Assembly (NCBI RefSeq): GCF_041734645.1
Contig: NZ_CP162010.1
Location: 992,001 to 1,056,000 of the forward strand
DNA: 64,000 nucleotides
Direction of reading: 5' to 3'
Origin: Rodentibacter sp901420285
Lineage (GTDB): Bacteria; Pseudomonadota; Gammaproteobacteria; Enterobacterales; Pasteurellaceae
This document shows positions 43,815-51,601 of this stretch, in pieces; within the stretch, counting starts at the first letter, position 1, and every line of letters starts with the position of its first letter. The notes beneath the pieces were generated by a model. It saw nothing but the letters and a program-made list of their open reading frames with translations, was not told where the DNA came from and ran no database searches. A program made the translations under genes and the position numbers.

Positions 43815-45533
43815 ATGGCATTAACGATTTCAAGAAGCCAATATGTGGCGACTTACGGGCCGACCGTGGGCGATAGCGTGCGTTTGGGCGACACCGATTT
43901 ATGGGCAACTATTGAGCAAGATTTATTGACCAAAGGCGACGAATGCAAATTTGGCGGTGGCAAAAGCGTGCGCGACGGTATGGCGCAATCCGGCACGGCA
44001 ACGCGCGACAATCCGAGCGTGTTGGATTTGGCAATCACCAACGTGATGATTATTGATGCCAAACTCGGCATCATCAAAGCAGACATCGGTATTCGCGACG
44101 GACGTATTGTCGGCATCGGTCAAGCCGGTAATCCTGATACGATGGACGGCGTAACCCCGAATATGATTATTGGCGCGAGTACCGAAGTACATAATGGCGC
44201 ACATTTAATCGCCACTGCAGGCGGGATTGACACCCATATCCATTGGATCTGTCCGCAACAGGCACAGCACGCCATTGAAAACGGCATCACTACGATGATC
44301 GGCGGCGGCACGGGTCCGGCGGACGGCACCCACGCCACCACTTGTACTCCGGGAGCATGGAACTTACAACGCATGTTCCAAGCGGCAGAAGCCTTGCCTG
44401 TGAATGTCGGCTTTTTCGGCAAAGGCAACTGCTCCACCCTTGAACCGCTGCGCGAGCAAATTCGTGCAGGCGCATTGGGCTTGAAAATTCATGAAGACTG
44501 GGGCGCAACGCCGGCAGTAATTGATGCAGCGTTAAAAGTGGCCGATGAAATGGATGTGCAAGTGGCGATCCACACCGACACGCTGAACGAAAGCGGTTTC
44601 TTAGAAGACACGATGAAAGCGATTAACGGACGCGTGATCCATACCTTCCACACCGAAGGTGCGGGCGGCGGACACGCACCAGACATTATCAAGGCAGCGA
44701 TGTATCCGAACGTGCTCCCCGCTTCCACCAACCCGACTCGCCCCTTCACGGTAAACACAATTGACGAGCATTTGGATATGTTGATGGTCTGCCACCATTT
44801 GGATAAACGCGTACCTGAAGACGTGGCGTTTGCCGACAGCCGTATCCGCCCTGAAACCATCGCTGCGGAAGATATTTTACATGATATCGGCGTATTCTCG
44901 ATTATGAGTTCTGACTCGCAAGCCATGGGGCGCGTGGGCGAGGTGGTAACACGAACATGGCAAACCGCCGACAAAATGAAAGCGCAACGCGGCAAACTCG
45001 GCAATGAAGGCAACGACAACTTCCGCATCAAACGCTACATTGCAAAATACACCATCAACCCAGCGATTGCACACGGTATAGCCGATCACGTTGGTTCATT
45101 GGAAGTGGGTAAAATCGCCGACATTGTACTCTGGAAACCGATGTTCTTCGGTGTAAAACCGGAAACCGTAATCAAAAAAGGCTTCATCAGTTTTTCAAAA
45201 ATGGGCGATCCAAACGCCTCTATCCCAACCCCGCAACCGGTGTTCTACCGCTCAATGTTTGGTAGCCAAGGGAAAGCCACCGCCCAAACTGCCGTGTTTT
45301 TTGTTTCCGAAGCCGGCAAACAAGCGGATATTCAATCCCAATACGGCTTAGAAAAAGAGCTCATTGCCGTTAAAGGCTGCCGTAATGTAGGCAAAAAAGA
45401 CTTGGTGCTAAACAACGCTACGCCTGAAATCACTGTCGATCCTGAGCGTTACGAAGTGCGGGTAGATGGCGAGTTAATCACCTGCGAACCCGCGAAAAAA
45501 GTGCCACTGGCGCAGCGGTATTTTATGTTCTAG
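43815..45533 (+). CDS. ureC: Urease alpha subunit
   Basis: Catalytic subunit, hydrolysing urea to ammonia and carbamate at a dinuclear nickel centre. 572 aa from this ATG. Nickel and active-site residues: HIHWICPQQ, the carbamylated lysine in GLKIHEDWGATP, VAIHTDTLNESG, HTFHTEGAGGGHAPD and the catalytic flap MVCHHLD. An ATG one codon upstream (43812) would give MMALTIS; 43815 is preferred because AGGGGG ends 5 bases before it. Confidence 0.98.
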   Translation: MALTISRSQYVATYGPTVGDSVRLGDTDLWATIEQDLLTKGDECKFGGGKSVRDGMAQSGTATRDNPSVLDLAITNVMIIDAKLGIIKADIGIRDGRIVGIGQAGNPDTMDGVTPNMIIGASTEVHNGAHLIATAGGIDTHIHWICPQQAQHAIENGITTMIGGGTGPADGTHATTCTPGAWNLQRMFQAAEALPVNVGFFGKGNCSTLEPLREQIRAGALGLKIHEDWGATPAVIDAALKVADEMDVQVAIHTDTLNESGFLEDTMKAINGRVIHTFHTEGAGGGHAPDIIKAAMYPNVLPASTNPTRPFTVNTIDEHLDMLMVCHHLDKRVPEDVAFADSRIRPETIAAEDILHDIGVFSIMSSDSQAMGRVGEVVTRTWQTADKMKAQRGKLGNEGNDNFRIKRYIAKYTINPAIAHGIADHVGSLEVGKIADIVLWKPMFFGVKPETVIKKGFISFSKMGDPNASIPTPQPVFYRSMFGSQGKATAQTAVFFVSEAGKQADIQSQYGLEKELIAVKGCRNVGKKDLVLNNATPEITVDPERYEVRVDGELITCEPAKKVPLAQRYFMF

Positions 45534-45633
45534 CGATAGGTACTGTTTTGCGATTATTGACCAATCGACCAATCATTTAATATCCAATTTGGATACGTAC
45601 TGCCCCGAGCTTTCGTAAAATTAAAGAAATAAT

Positions 45634-46191
45634 ATGAAAATCATCAAGCCAATTCTGCCTGTTATAGAAAATATCTTGGGCAATTTAACCGCACTTCGCG
45701 CTGGAGGCAAAATCACTACTCAAACCATTGAACGCGTGCCGTTACAGTGGTATGAAAGCGAACGTAACATCTTACGTAAAACGACTGAAACGGGGCGCGA
45801 GGTGGCGTTGCGTTTGCTTAAAGAAGGGCAACGTTTGCAACATGATGACGTGGTGTTTCTTAACGATAACTTGGCGATCGTAATCGATATTCAGCCAAGC
45901 GAAGTGATTGTGCTTTCGCCGAAAACCCTGCCTGAAATGGCTCGTGCTTGCTATGAAATCGGCAATAAACATTCGCCGCTCTTTTTAGATGGCAATGAAG
46001 TCACATTGCCATATGACAAACCGATGTTCGAATGGCTACAAGCGGCGGGATTTGCGCCGCAAAAAGCAGAACGCCGTTTAAGCCAAGCGTTGCGGGCGAA
46101 CTCGGCGCAAGGTCACGGGCATTCTCACAGCCATTCGCACGATCATCACGGCTATCACCACCACGGAGACGGAAATTGGCACAGGCATTAA
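45634..46191 (+). CDS. ureE: Urease accessory protein UreE (nickel metallochaperone)
   Basis: Delivers nickel to the UreDFG-apourease complex. 185 aa; N-terminal and metal-binding domains, then a histidine-rich tail from about residue 158 (GHGHSHSHSHDHHGYHHHG) with about 14 His among the last 28 residues. It starts 100 bases after ureC, a longer gap than elsewhere in the operon. A standard uptake core lies at 45688-45696. The last 16 bases overlap ureF. Confidence 0.96.
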   Translation: MKIIKPILPVIENILGNLTALRAGGKITTQTIERVPLQWYESERNILRKTTETGREVALRLLKEGQRLQHDDVVFLNDNLAIVIDIQPSEVIVLSPKTLPEMARACYEIGNKHSPLFLDGNEVTLPYDKPMFEWLQAAGFAPQKAERRLSQALRANSAQGHGHSHSHSHDHHGYHHHGDGNWHRH

Positions 46192-46883
46192 ATCGCTCAT
46201 TGACGGATCTCGGCGCATTATTGCACTTAGTCGATCCTACCCTGCCGATTGGCGGTTTTAATCACTCCAACGGCTTGGAAACCTTCGTTCAACAACGTAT
46301 GGTGGCAAGCAAAGCTACACTTGAAGAATATGTGCAAACCCAGCTATTACAAAACTGGATTTACAATGACGGCGCCTATTTATCACTCGCGTTTGATGCA
46401 ATGAACGAAGGTAATTTCAACCGCTTATGTGAGCTGGATTGGCAACTTTCTGCCACCAAAGTCGCACGCGAAAGTCGCGAAGGCAGCTTTAAACTTGGCA
46501 TTCGATTACTGAAAATTTTTATCCGCTACGAAACGAATTCGCTACTCACCGCATACCAACAAGCGATTACAGAAAAACGCGTGCAAGGCTATTTCCCTAT
46601 CGTGTTTGCCATGGTCGCCCAAGCAATGGGTTTAAGCAAAGCCGATACGCTCTACGCGTTCTACTACAATGCAGCCGTCGGCGCGATTACTAACGGCGTA
46701 AAATTAATTCCACTCAGCCAAATGGACGGACAGGATATTCTATTTAATTTGCGTGATTCACTGGTGCAAGCGGTGGAATTAAGCCTTGAACCCGACGAAG
46801 AATGGCTTGGCGCAGCAACTCTAGCGAATGATATTCGGGCAATGCAGCACGAACAACTTTATACCAGATTATATATGTCATAA
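46176..46883 (+). CDS. ureF: Urease accessory protein UreF
   Basis: GTPase-activating partner of UreG in nickel insertion. Reading from TTG at 46176 gives MAQALNRSLTDLGALLHLVD and 235 aa, the usual family length, ending EQLYTRLYMS. Motifs LPIGGFNHSNGLETFVQ and FPIVFAMVAQAMGL are typical. TTG is chosen since GGAG (46165-46168) is 7 bases upstream and no ATG is available; a longer open frame back to 46032 only overlaps the ureE His tail. It overlaps ureE by 16 bases, so translation is probably coupled. Confidence 0.93.
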   Translation: MAQALNRSLTDLGALLHLVDPTLPIGGFNHSNGLETFVQQRMVASKATLEEYVQTQLLQNWIYNDGAYLSLAFDAMNEGNFNRLCELDWQLSATKVARESREGSFKLGIRLLKIFIRYETNSLLTAYQQAITEKRVQGYFPIVFAMVAQAMGLSKADTLYAFYYNAAVGAITNGVKLIPLSQMDGQDILFNLRDSLVQAVELSLEPDEEWLGAATLANDIRAMQHEQLYTRLYMS

Positions 46884-46986
46884 CCTGTAGGCAGTGTGTA
46901 CCCGGTTCACACACGGAATTGATTTTCGTGCGTAAATTACAAAATCCATCCACACATCCTACGTAAACCAAAGGAAATAAAAACAA

Positions 46987-47622
46987 ATGCGTAACTACAT
47001 CAAAATCGGCGTGGCGGGTCCTGTTGGCGCGGGCAAAACAGCGTTAATTGAAAAACTCACCCGAGAAATCGCGTCAAAATACAGCGTGGCGGTAATTACC
47101 AACGACATCTATACCCAAGAAGATGCGGAATTTCTAACCAAAAACAGTTTGCTTCCACCGGAACGCATTATGGGCGTGGAAACGGGTGGTTGTCCGCACA
47201 CGGCGATCCGTGAAGATGCATCGATGAATTTAGAAGCGGTGGACGAAATGGCGACGCGTTTTCCTGATGTGGAAATCATATTTATTGAGTCAGGCGGCGA
47301 CAACCTTTCGGCCACTTTCAGTCCCGATTTAGCGGATGTGACGATTTTCGTAATCGATGTAGCACAAGGTGAAAAAATCCCACGTAAAGGCGGACCGGGT
47401 ATCACCCGTTCGGATTTACTCGTCATCAACAAAACTGATCTCGCCCCGTTCGTAGGCGCAGATTTAAGCGTAATGGAAGCTGACGCCCGCCGTATGCGTA
47501 ATGGCCAGCCGTTTATCTTTACCAATTTAATGAAAAAAGAAAATTTGGACGGCGTGATCGGCTGGATTGAAAAATACGCGTTGTTAAAGAATGTGGAAGA
47601 ACCGTCGTCGTTAGTTCGATAA
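46987..47622 (+). CDS. ureG: Urease accessory GTPase UreG
   Basis: SIMIBI-class GTPase energising nickel delivery. 211 aa: P-loop GPVGAGKTALIEKL, the invariant Cys-Pro-His metal site GGCPHTAIREDASMN, ESGGDNLSATFSP and guanine motif VINKTDLAP. Preceded by a 103-base gap after ureF and RBS AAAGGAAA. Confidence 0.98.
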   Translation: MRNYIKIGVAGPVGAGKTALIEKLTREIASKYSVAVITNDIYTQEDAEFLTKNSLLPPERIMGVETGGCPHTAIREDASMNLEAVDEMATRFPDVEIIFIESGGDNLSATFSPDLADVTIFVIDVAQGEKIPRKGGPGITRSDLLVINKTDLAPFVGADLSVMEADARRMRNGQPFIFTNLMKKENLDGVIGWIEKYALLKNVEEPSSLVR

Positions 47623-47627
47623 ATAGG

Positions 47628-47649
47628 TTCCCTCCGTAAGCGGAGGGAA
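47628..47649 (+). other. Hairpin between ureG and ureD
   Basis: Perfect 9-base arms TTCCCTCCG and CGGAGGGAA with loop TAAG, directly after the ureG stop, with no T run. A stability or processing element is likely; it resembles the ureA/ureB hairpin. Confidence 0.6.
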
Positions 47650-47667
47650 GAACAGGATTAACTATTT

Positions 47668-48501
47668 GTGCAAAATGCAATGAACAGCAAGCTCAAACTT
47701 TCTACCAAGCTCTCCGCCAACGGCAAAACCCAACTTGCCGAGTGTTTCGCCACGCCGCCGTTTAAACTCATGACGTTGCCAAACTACGGCGAACATTGGC
47801 GTGACGGATTGAATGCGGTGCTGATGTCGTCGTCCCCCGGCTTATTAGGTGGCGATCAATTGGATATTCAAATTCAGCTTACAAAGGCAAGCACACTTTC
47901 GTTGAACACACAGGCGTTTACTCGCGTGCAGGCAATGAATGAAGGCGATCTTGCCGAGCAAATTACGCAGATTCAATTAGTCGAAAACAGCCGATTGTTC
48001 TATTTACCGCATCCGTTAGTGCTACACAAAGATTCGGCATTCAAACAAAAAACTCAAATTGAAATGAGCGAAAACAGTGAGTTAATTTACGGCGAAATCG
48101 TAGCAATCGGACGTGTGTTAACTCATGAGCGCTTTGCTTTTCGTCAATTTTCTTCCCATTTAAAAATTGTAGCGTGGCAAAATAACGGCCAAAAACACCC
48201 GCTGGTAAGCGATTGTATTCAGTGGCTACCCGCTCAAATGAATTTGACCGCCTTAAGCCAAATGGAAAATTATTCTCACCAAGGCACGCTGATTTATTTG
48301 AACTTAGCGAAAAACGCGGCAGACTTAAAAGACCAATTACAAGAAATTCATGCCATTATCGGAAATCAAAAAAACATGTTGGTCGGCGCGTCGTTGCTTC
48401 ATCAAGCCGGCATAACAGTACGAGCGCTGGGACATCGCGCCGAACAAATTCAGCAACTTTTCGGCACGCTTGCCAACTATCTGCAAGTAAAAAAAGCCTA
48501 A
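47668..48501 (+). CDS. ureD: Urease accessory protein UreD (UreH)
   Basis: Scaffold that binds apourease and passes nickel from UreG. 277 aa with FKLMTLPNY, SSSPGLLGGDQLDIQIQL and LYLPHPLVLHKDSAF-like wording. GTG at 47668 is chosen for its AGGA ten bases upstream; an ATG four codons later is too far. Last gene of the operon, as in Haemophilus, where it is called ureH. Confidence 0.94.
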   Translation: MQNAMNSKLKLSTKLSANGKTQLAECFATPPFKLMTLPNYGEHWRDGLNAVLMSSSPGLLGGDQLDIQIQLTKASTLSLNTQAFTRVQAMNEGDLAEQITQIQLVENSRLFYLPHPLVLHKDSAFKQKTQIEMSENSELIYGEIVAIGRVLTHERFAFRQFSSHLKIVAWQNNGQKHPLVSDCIQWLPAQMNLTALSQMENYSHQGTLIYLNLAKNAADLKDQLQEIHAIIGNQKNMLVGASLLHQAGITVRALGHRAEQIQQLFGTLANYLQVKKA

Positions 48502-48899
48502 AACGTTTCCTTACATTAAGTCTATTGCTGAACATTAAAAATAGCACCGCATTGAAGCCACCATATACGAGGTTTCAATGCGGTGCTATTTTGCGGGATC
48601 GCAGTATGGCTGTAACGAGCGGCAATTGATAATAAATGCAAAACCGGTTTTACCGACATCAAATCGAAATCTTGGCAACGTTCGGTAACTTGTCGAGACT
48701 TTAAAAAGTAACGTAATAAGCCCCTTGAACATCAATCAATCGTTAAAATTTAAAAAATTTTAATAATTCAATATAAATTACCTATTAATTCTATCCAGCA
48801 AAGCCATTTTACCCCACATAATTCCTACGTATAATGTGCTCCATCGAAAGCAAAAACGCTTAGAGCAAAATTAATCAACTAAATATGGAGGAAAATACA
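48502..48899. other. Intergenic region ureD - dps
   Basis: A 398-base gap with a repeat hairpin (48537-48592), then about 150 bases whose minus strand can be read as a stop-free peptide but without start or homology (48590-48740), then an AT-rich promoter region and the dps RBS GGAGGA. Confidence 0.5.
48537..48592. repeat. GCACCGCATTG/CAATGCGGTGC hairpin, copy 7
   Basis: 19-base arms (AAAATAGCACCGCATTGAA and complement), extended through a G-T pair and CC/GG, around a loop holding CCATATACG. It terminates the urease operon. The loop is shared with copy 8, about 1 kb away. Confidence 0.9.
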
Positions 48900-49382
48900 A
48901 TGTCAAAAACATCTATCGGACTAGATAAAGCACAATCTGCAGAACTTGCGGGCAAATTAAACGATCTTCTTGCAACTTACCAAGTTTTCTACACCAACGT
49001 GCGCGGTTATCACTGGAATATTAAAGGCGTAAACTTCTTTGAATTACACGCTAAATTTGAGGAAATCTACACGGATTTAATCAATAAAGTGGATGAAGTG
49101 GCCGAACGTATCTTAACCTTAGGTTACACGCCGAATAATGCCTACAGCCAATATTTAAAAGCATCACGTATTAAAGAAGAAATCGCGGTAAGCAGCGCGC
49201 AGGACTGTTTATCGGGCACCTTAGCGGGCTTAAAAGTATTACTTGAACAACAACGTGAAATTCTTGAGCTTGCCGGTGAAGCAGGCGATGAAGGGACGAA
49301 CTCTCAAATGAGCGACTACATTAAAGAACAAGAAAAACTTGTCTGGATGTTCCAAGCCGCTTGTCAAACTTGCCACGCTTAG
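48900..49382 (+). CDS. dps: DNA starvation/stationary-phase protection protein Dps
   Basis: Ferritin-like dodecamer that binds DNA and oxidises iron with peroxide. 160 aa; ferroxidase residues in YHWNIKGVNFFELHAKFEEIYTDLINKVDEVAERI. ATG at 48900 has GGAGGA eight bases upstream; an in-frame ATG at 48885 overlaps the RBS and was not used. Followed by a palindromic terminator. Confidence 0.95.
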   Translation: MSKTSIGLDKAQSAELAGKLNDLLATYQVFYTNVRGYHWNIKGVNFFELHAKFEEIYTDLINKVDEVAERILTLGYTPNNAYSQYLKASRIKEEIAVSSAQDCLSGTLAGLKVLLEQQREILELAGEAGDEGTNSQMSDYIKEQEKLVWMFQAACQTCHA

Positions 49383-49394
49383 TGCTTGTTAAAT

Positions 49395-49423
49395 AAAAAA
49401 ACCTACCGGCCGGTAGGTTTTTT
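49395..49423 (+). terminator. Terminator of dps
   Basis: Perfect palindrome with core CCTACCGGCCGGTAGG flanked by A6 and T6. Confidence 0.9.
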
Positions 49424-49584
49424 ATCGCTTCTGTTTAACTTCTATCACTTCCTTTCAGAATCTATGGATGCGTTCTCTCGTCAAGTAAAACAACGCTGAA
49501 GAATCACATTAAGCCGGCTAATCCTTTTATTTGCCTCGGCCCGCGTAGATATCGGTTTAAACACAAAACGAATTGAAGTCTCCT

Positions 49585-49636
49585 AACAGCACCGCATTGA
49601 AAGCCGCCATATACGGGGTTTCAATGCGGTGCTGTT
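49585..49636. repeat. GCACCGCATTG/CAATGCGGTGC hairpin, copy 8
   Basis: Perfect 18-base arms (AACAGCACCGCATTGAAA and complement) around a 16-base loop GCCGCCATATACGGGG that can itself pair CCG/CGG. It touches the recD stop and lies between convergent dps and recD. Confidence 0.9.
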
Positions 49637-51601
49637 TTAATCATCCATTGAGATTAACCGTTCTAATAATTTTCCTAATCCGCTTTGCCGTTTTACCGTT
49701 TGACGCAGTGCCATTTTCCAGATTTTTTCGTCGGCGAAAACGGTGAGGCGTTGTTTCGCGCGAGTCACGCCGGTAAACACTAATTCGCGCGATAATACAG
49801 GATTCGGTTCCGTCGGCAGCACCATTAACGCGTGCTCAAATTCCGAACCCTGGGATTTATGAATCGTCATCATAAACGCCGGTTCATGCGCCGGAATGCG
49901 ACTGGTCGGCACTTCACGCTTGCCAAACCACACTTTGCCATGCGCCAAACACAAGCCAATGTCGCCGTTATACAAGCGCACATTATGATCGTTTTGCGTA
50001 ATCATAATCGGCTTGCCGATATACCAATCTTGTTCGTGGCGAAATCGCAATAAATTTTCGCCACGCAACGCCAGTGCGATTTCCCGATTAAGATTTTCTA
50101 CGCCCAATGCGGTGCTGCGCAGCGCAGTCAAAAATCTTGTCGAATTAAACAGCGCTTGAATCGCTTCCGCATAACTTTCGCCTTCCTGATTAAGTGCATT
50201 AAAGTCCCGTTTTTCCAATTGTAAACGACGCAATTGCGTTAAAAAAACACGATAATTTTGCACCGCACTTTGCACCACCCGCCGCACCAATTCGGCCTCA
50301 TTTTCCGTATTATTGAAAGCCTGAAAATGCAATTCCGGATATTGTCCGAATAATTCGAGGCTTTCTTCTGCTGCGCCGCGCTGAATCTGCTCGGCCAATT
50401 TGCCGATGCCGGAATTTTCATCAAAACGGCGACTAAACGTAAGATGGCATAAAGCATCGCGCAACGGATTCGCATTTTCCGTGCTTGGCACCGTATAACC
50501 GCTGGTTTCGCGCAAATAATCCGCCTGCGCACGGCTGTAAGGTTGATGACGCCACTGCGCCAATTCGCCGAGCACCGCACCGGCTTCTACGGAAGCTAAT
50601 TGCGCTTGGTCGCCCAATAAAATTAAGCGTGTTTCGGGTTTTAATGCGTTAATCAATTTCGCCATTAACGGCAAATCAATCATCGAAGTTTCGTCCACCA
50701 CCAACACATCTAATTGCAACGGATTACGCGCGTTATGATGCGTATTGTCGTTAAATGCATTAATGCCGAGCAAACTGTGCAAAGTCGATGCGTTTTGCGG
50801 TACGGATTGCACTAACGCCTCAGGCAACGCCATTTGACGGCTTAAAAAACGTAAGGCATTTTGCACTGATTCTTCCAAACGCGAGGCTGCTTTGCCCGTC
50901 GGTGCCACCAATTTGATATGCAATTGATGTTGATACAATTCCTGCAACACCAACAACAAACGGGTTACCGTGGTCGTTTTACCGGTGCCCGGGCCGCCGG
51001 TAATTACGCAAAACGGGCTTTTAATCGCCGTAGCCACCGCGACTTTTTGCCAATCAATAATATTTGTTGCTGCGGAAAAATCAGATTGCGGGAAATAAGC
51101 CGCTAATTTTTCGCGAATTTGTGGCACCGAAAAAGGCAAACGGGGCTCGCTTTTCAAGGCGTTTTTTATATATTGCGCGATGCGATATTCATCTTGCCAA
51201 GCGCGATAAAAATATAACGCGTCGAATTGAAACGCCAAGGGTGCAGCATTCACAAGAGGATCTTCAGTAAACGCCGGATGACCACGCAGCCGCTTTTGCC
51301 ATTGCTCAACCGGCAAGGCTTCAATGCGGTGCCAAATGCGATGCTGAATATCGAGCAGATAATTCCGTTCCGTAACGCGATAGGCCAAACCGAACAAATT
51401 GCCCGCTAACGCCGGTTCCAACAGGATACAGGTATTGCCTTGCGCGTAATGCCAACTGCACAGGGCAGCGAGTAAAATCGCCAAGTTTTTTACCGGTTCC
51501 GGTAAGTCCGTCGGCTGTTTATCGGCAATCAATTTGGCGAAATAATAATCGCCGTGACTGATAATGTTCCGTTCGTTCAGTTCTTTTAACAGGCTTAACA
51601 T
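49637..51601 (-). CDS. recD: Exodeoxyribonuclease V alpha subunit RecD
   Basis: 5'-3' helicase subunit of RecBCD, for double-strand-break repair. 654 aa; Walker A ITGGPGTGKTTTVTRLL, Walker B VLVVDETSMIDLPLM, and late helicase motif MMTIHKSQGSEFEHALMVLP with TRAKQRLTVFA. Its ATG overlaps the recB stop (TAATG at 51599-51603). recC is not in the window. Two in-frame repeat copies (50106, 51323) and a standard uptake core at 50262. Confidence 0.97.
   Translation of the reverse strand: MLSLLKELNERNIISHGDYYFAKLIADKQPTDLPEPVKNLAILLAALCSWHYAQGNTCILLEPALAGNLFGLAYRVTERNYLLDIQHRIWHRIEALPVEQWQKRLRGHPAFTEDPLVNAAPLAFQFDALYFYRAWQDEYRIAQYIKNALKSEPRLPFSVPQIREKLAAYFPQSDFSAATNIIDWQKVAVATAIKSPFCVITGGPGTGKTTTVTRLLLVLQELYQHQLHIKLVAPTGKAASRLEESVQNALRFLSRQMALPEALVQSVPQNASTLHSLLGINAFNDNTHHNARNPLQLDVLVVDETSMIDLPLMAKLINALKPETRLILLGDQAQLASVEAGAVLGELAQWRHQPYSRAQADYLRETSGYTVPSTENANPLRDALCHLTFSRRFDENSGIGKLAEQIQRGAAEESLELFGQYPELHFQAFNNTENEAELVRRVVQSAVQNYRVFLTQLRRLQLEKRDFNALNQEGESYAEAIQALFNSTRFLTALRSTALGVENLNREIALALRGENLLRFRHEQDWYIGKPIMITQNDHNVRLYNGDIGLCLAHGKVWFGKREVPTSRIPAHEPAFMMTIHKSQGSEFEHALMVLPTEPNPVLSRELVFTGVTRAKQRLTVFADEKIWKMALRQTVKRQSGLGKLLERLISMDD

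Noticed and set aside
44489..45031. Long minus-strand frames inside ureC
   Set aside because: Antisense shadows of a strongly biased coding frame; no RBS or recognisable domains.
46032..46175. Extension of ureF upstream to 46032
   Set aside because: That part is only the shifted reading of the ureE C-terminus, Arg/Ser-rich and unlike any UreF; a good RBS stands before TTG 46176.
10979..49636. CRISPR array from repeated GCACCGCATTG units
   Set aside because: The copies are kilobases apart, arranged as inverted pairs, with no regular spacers or cas genes.
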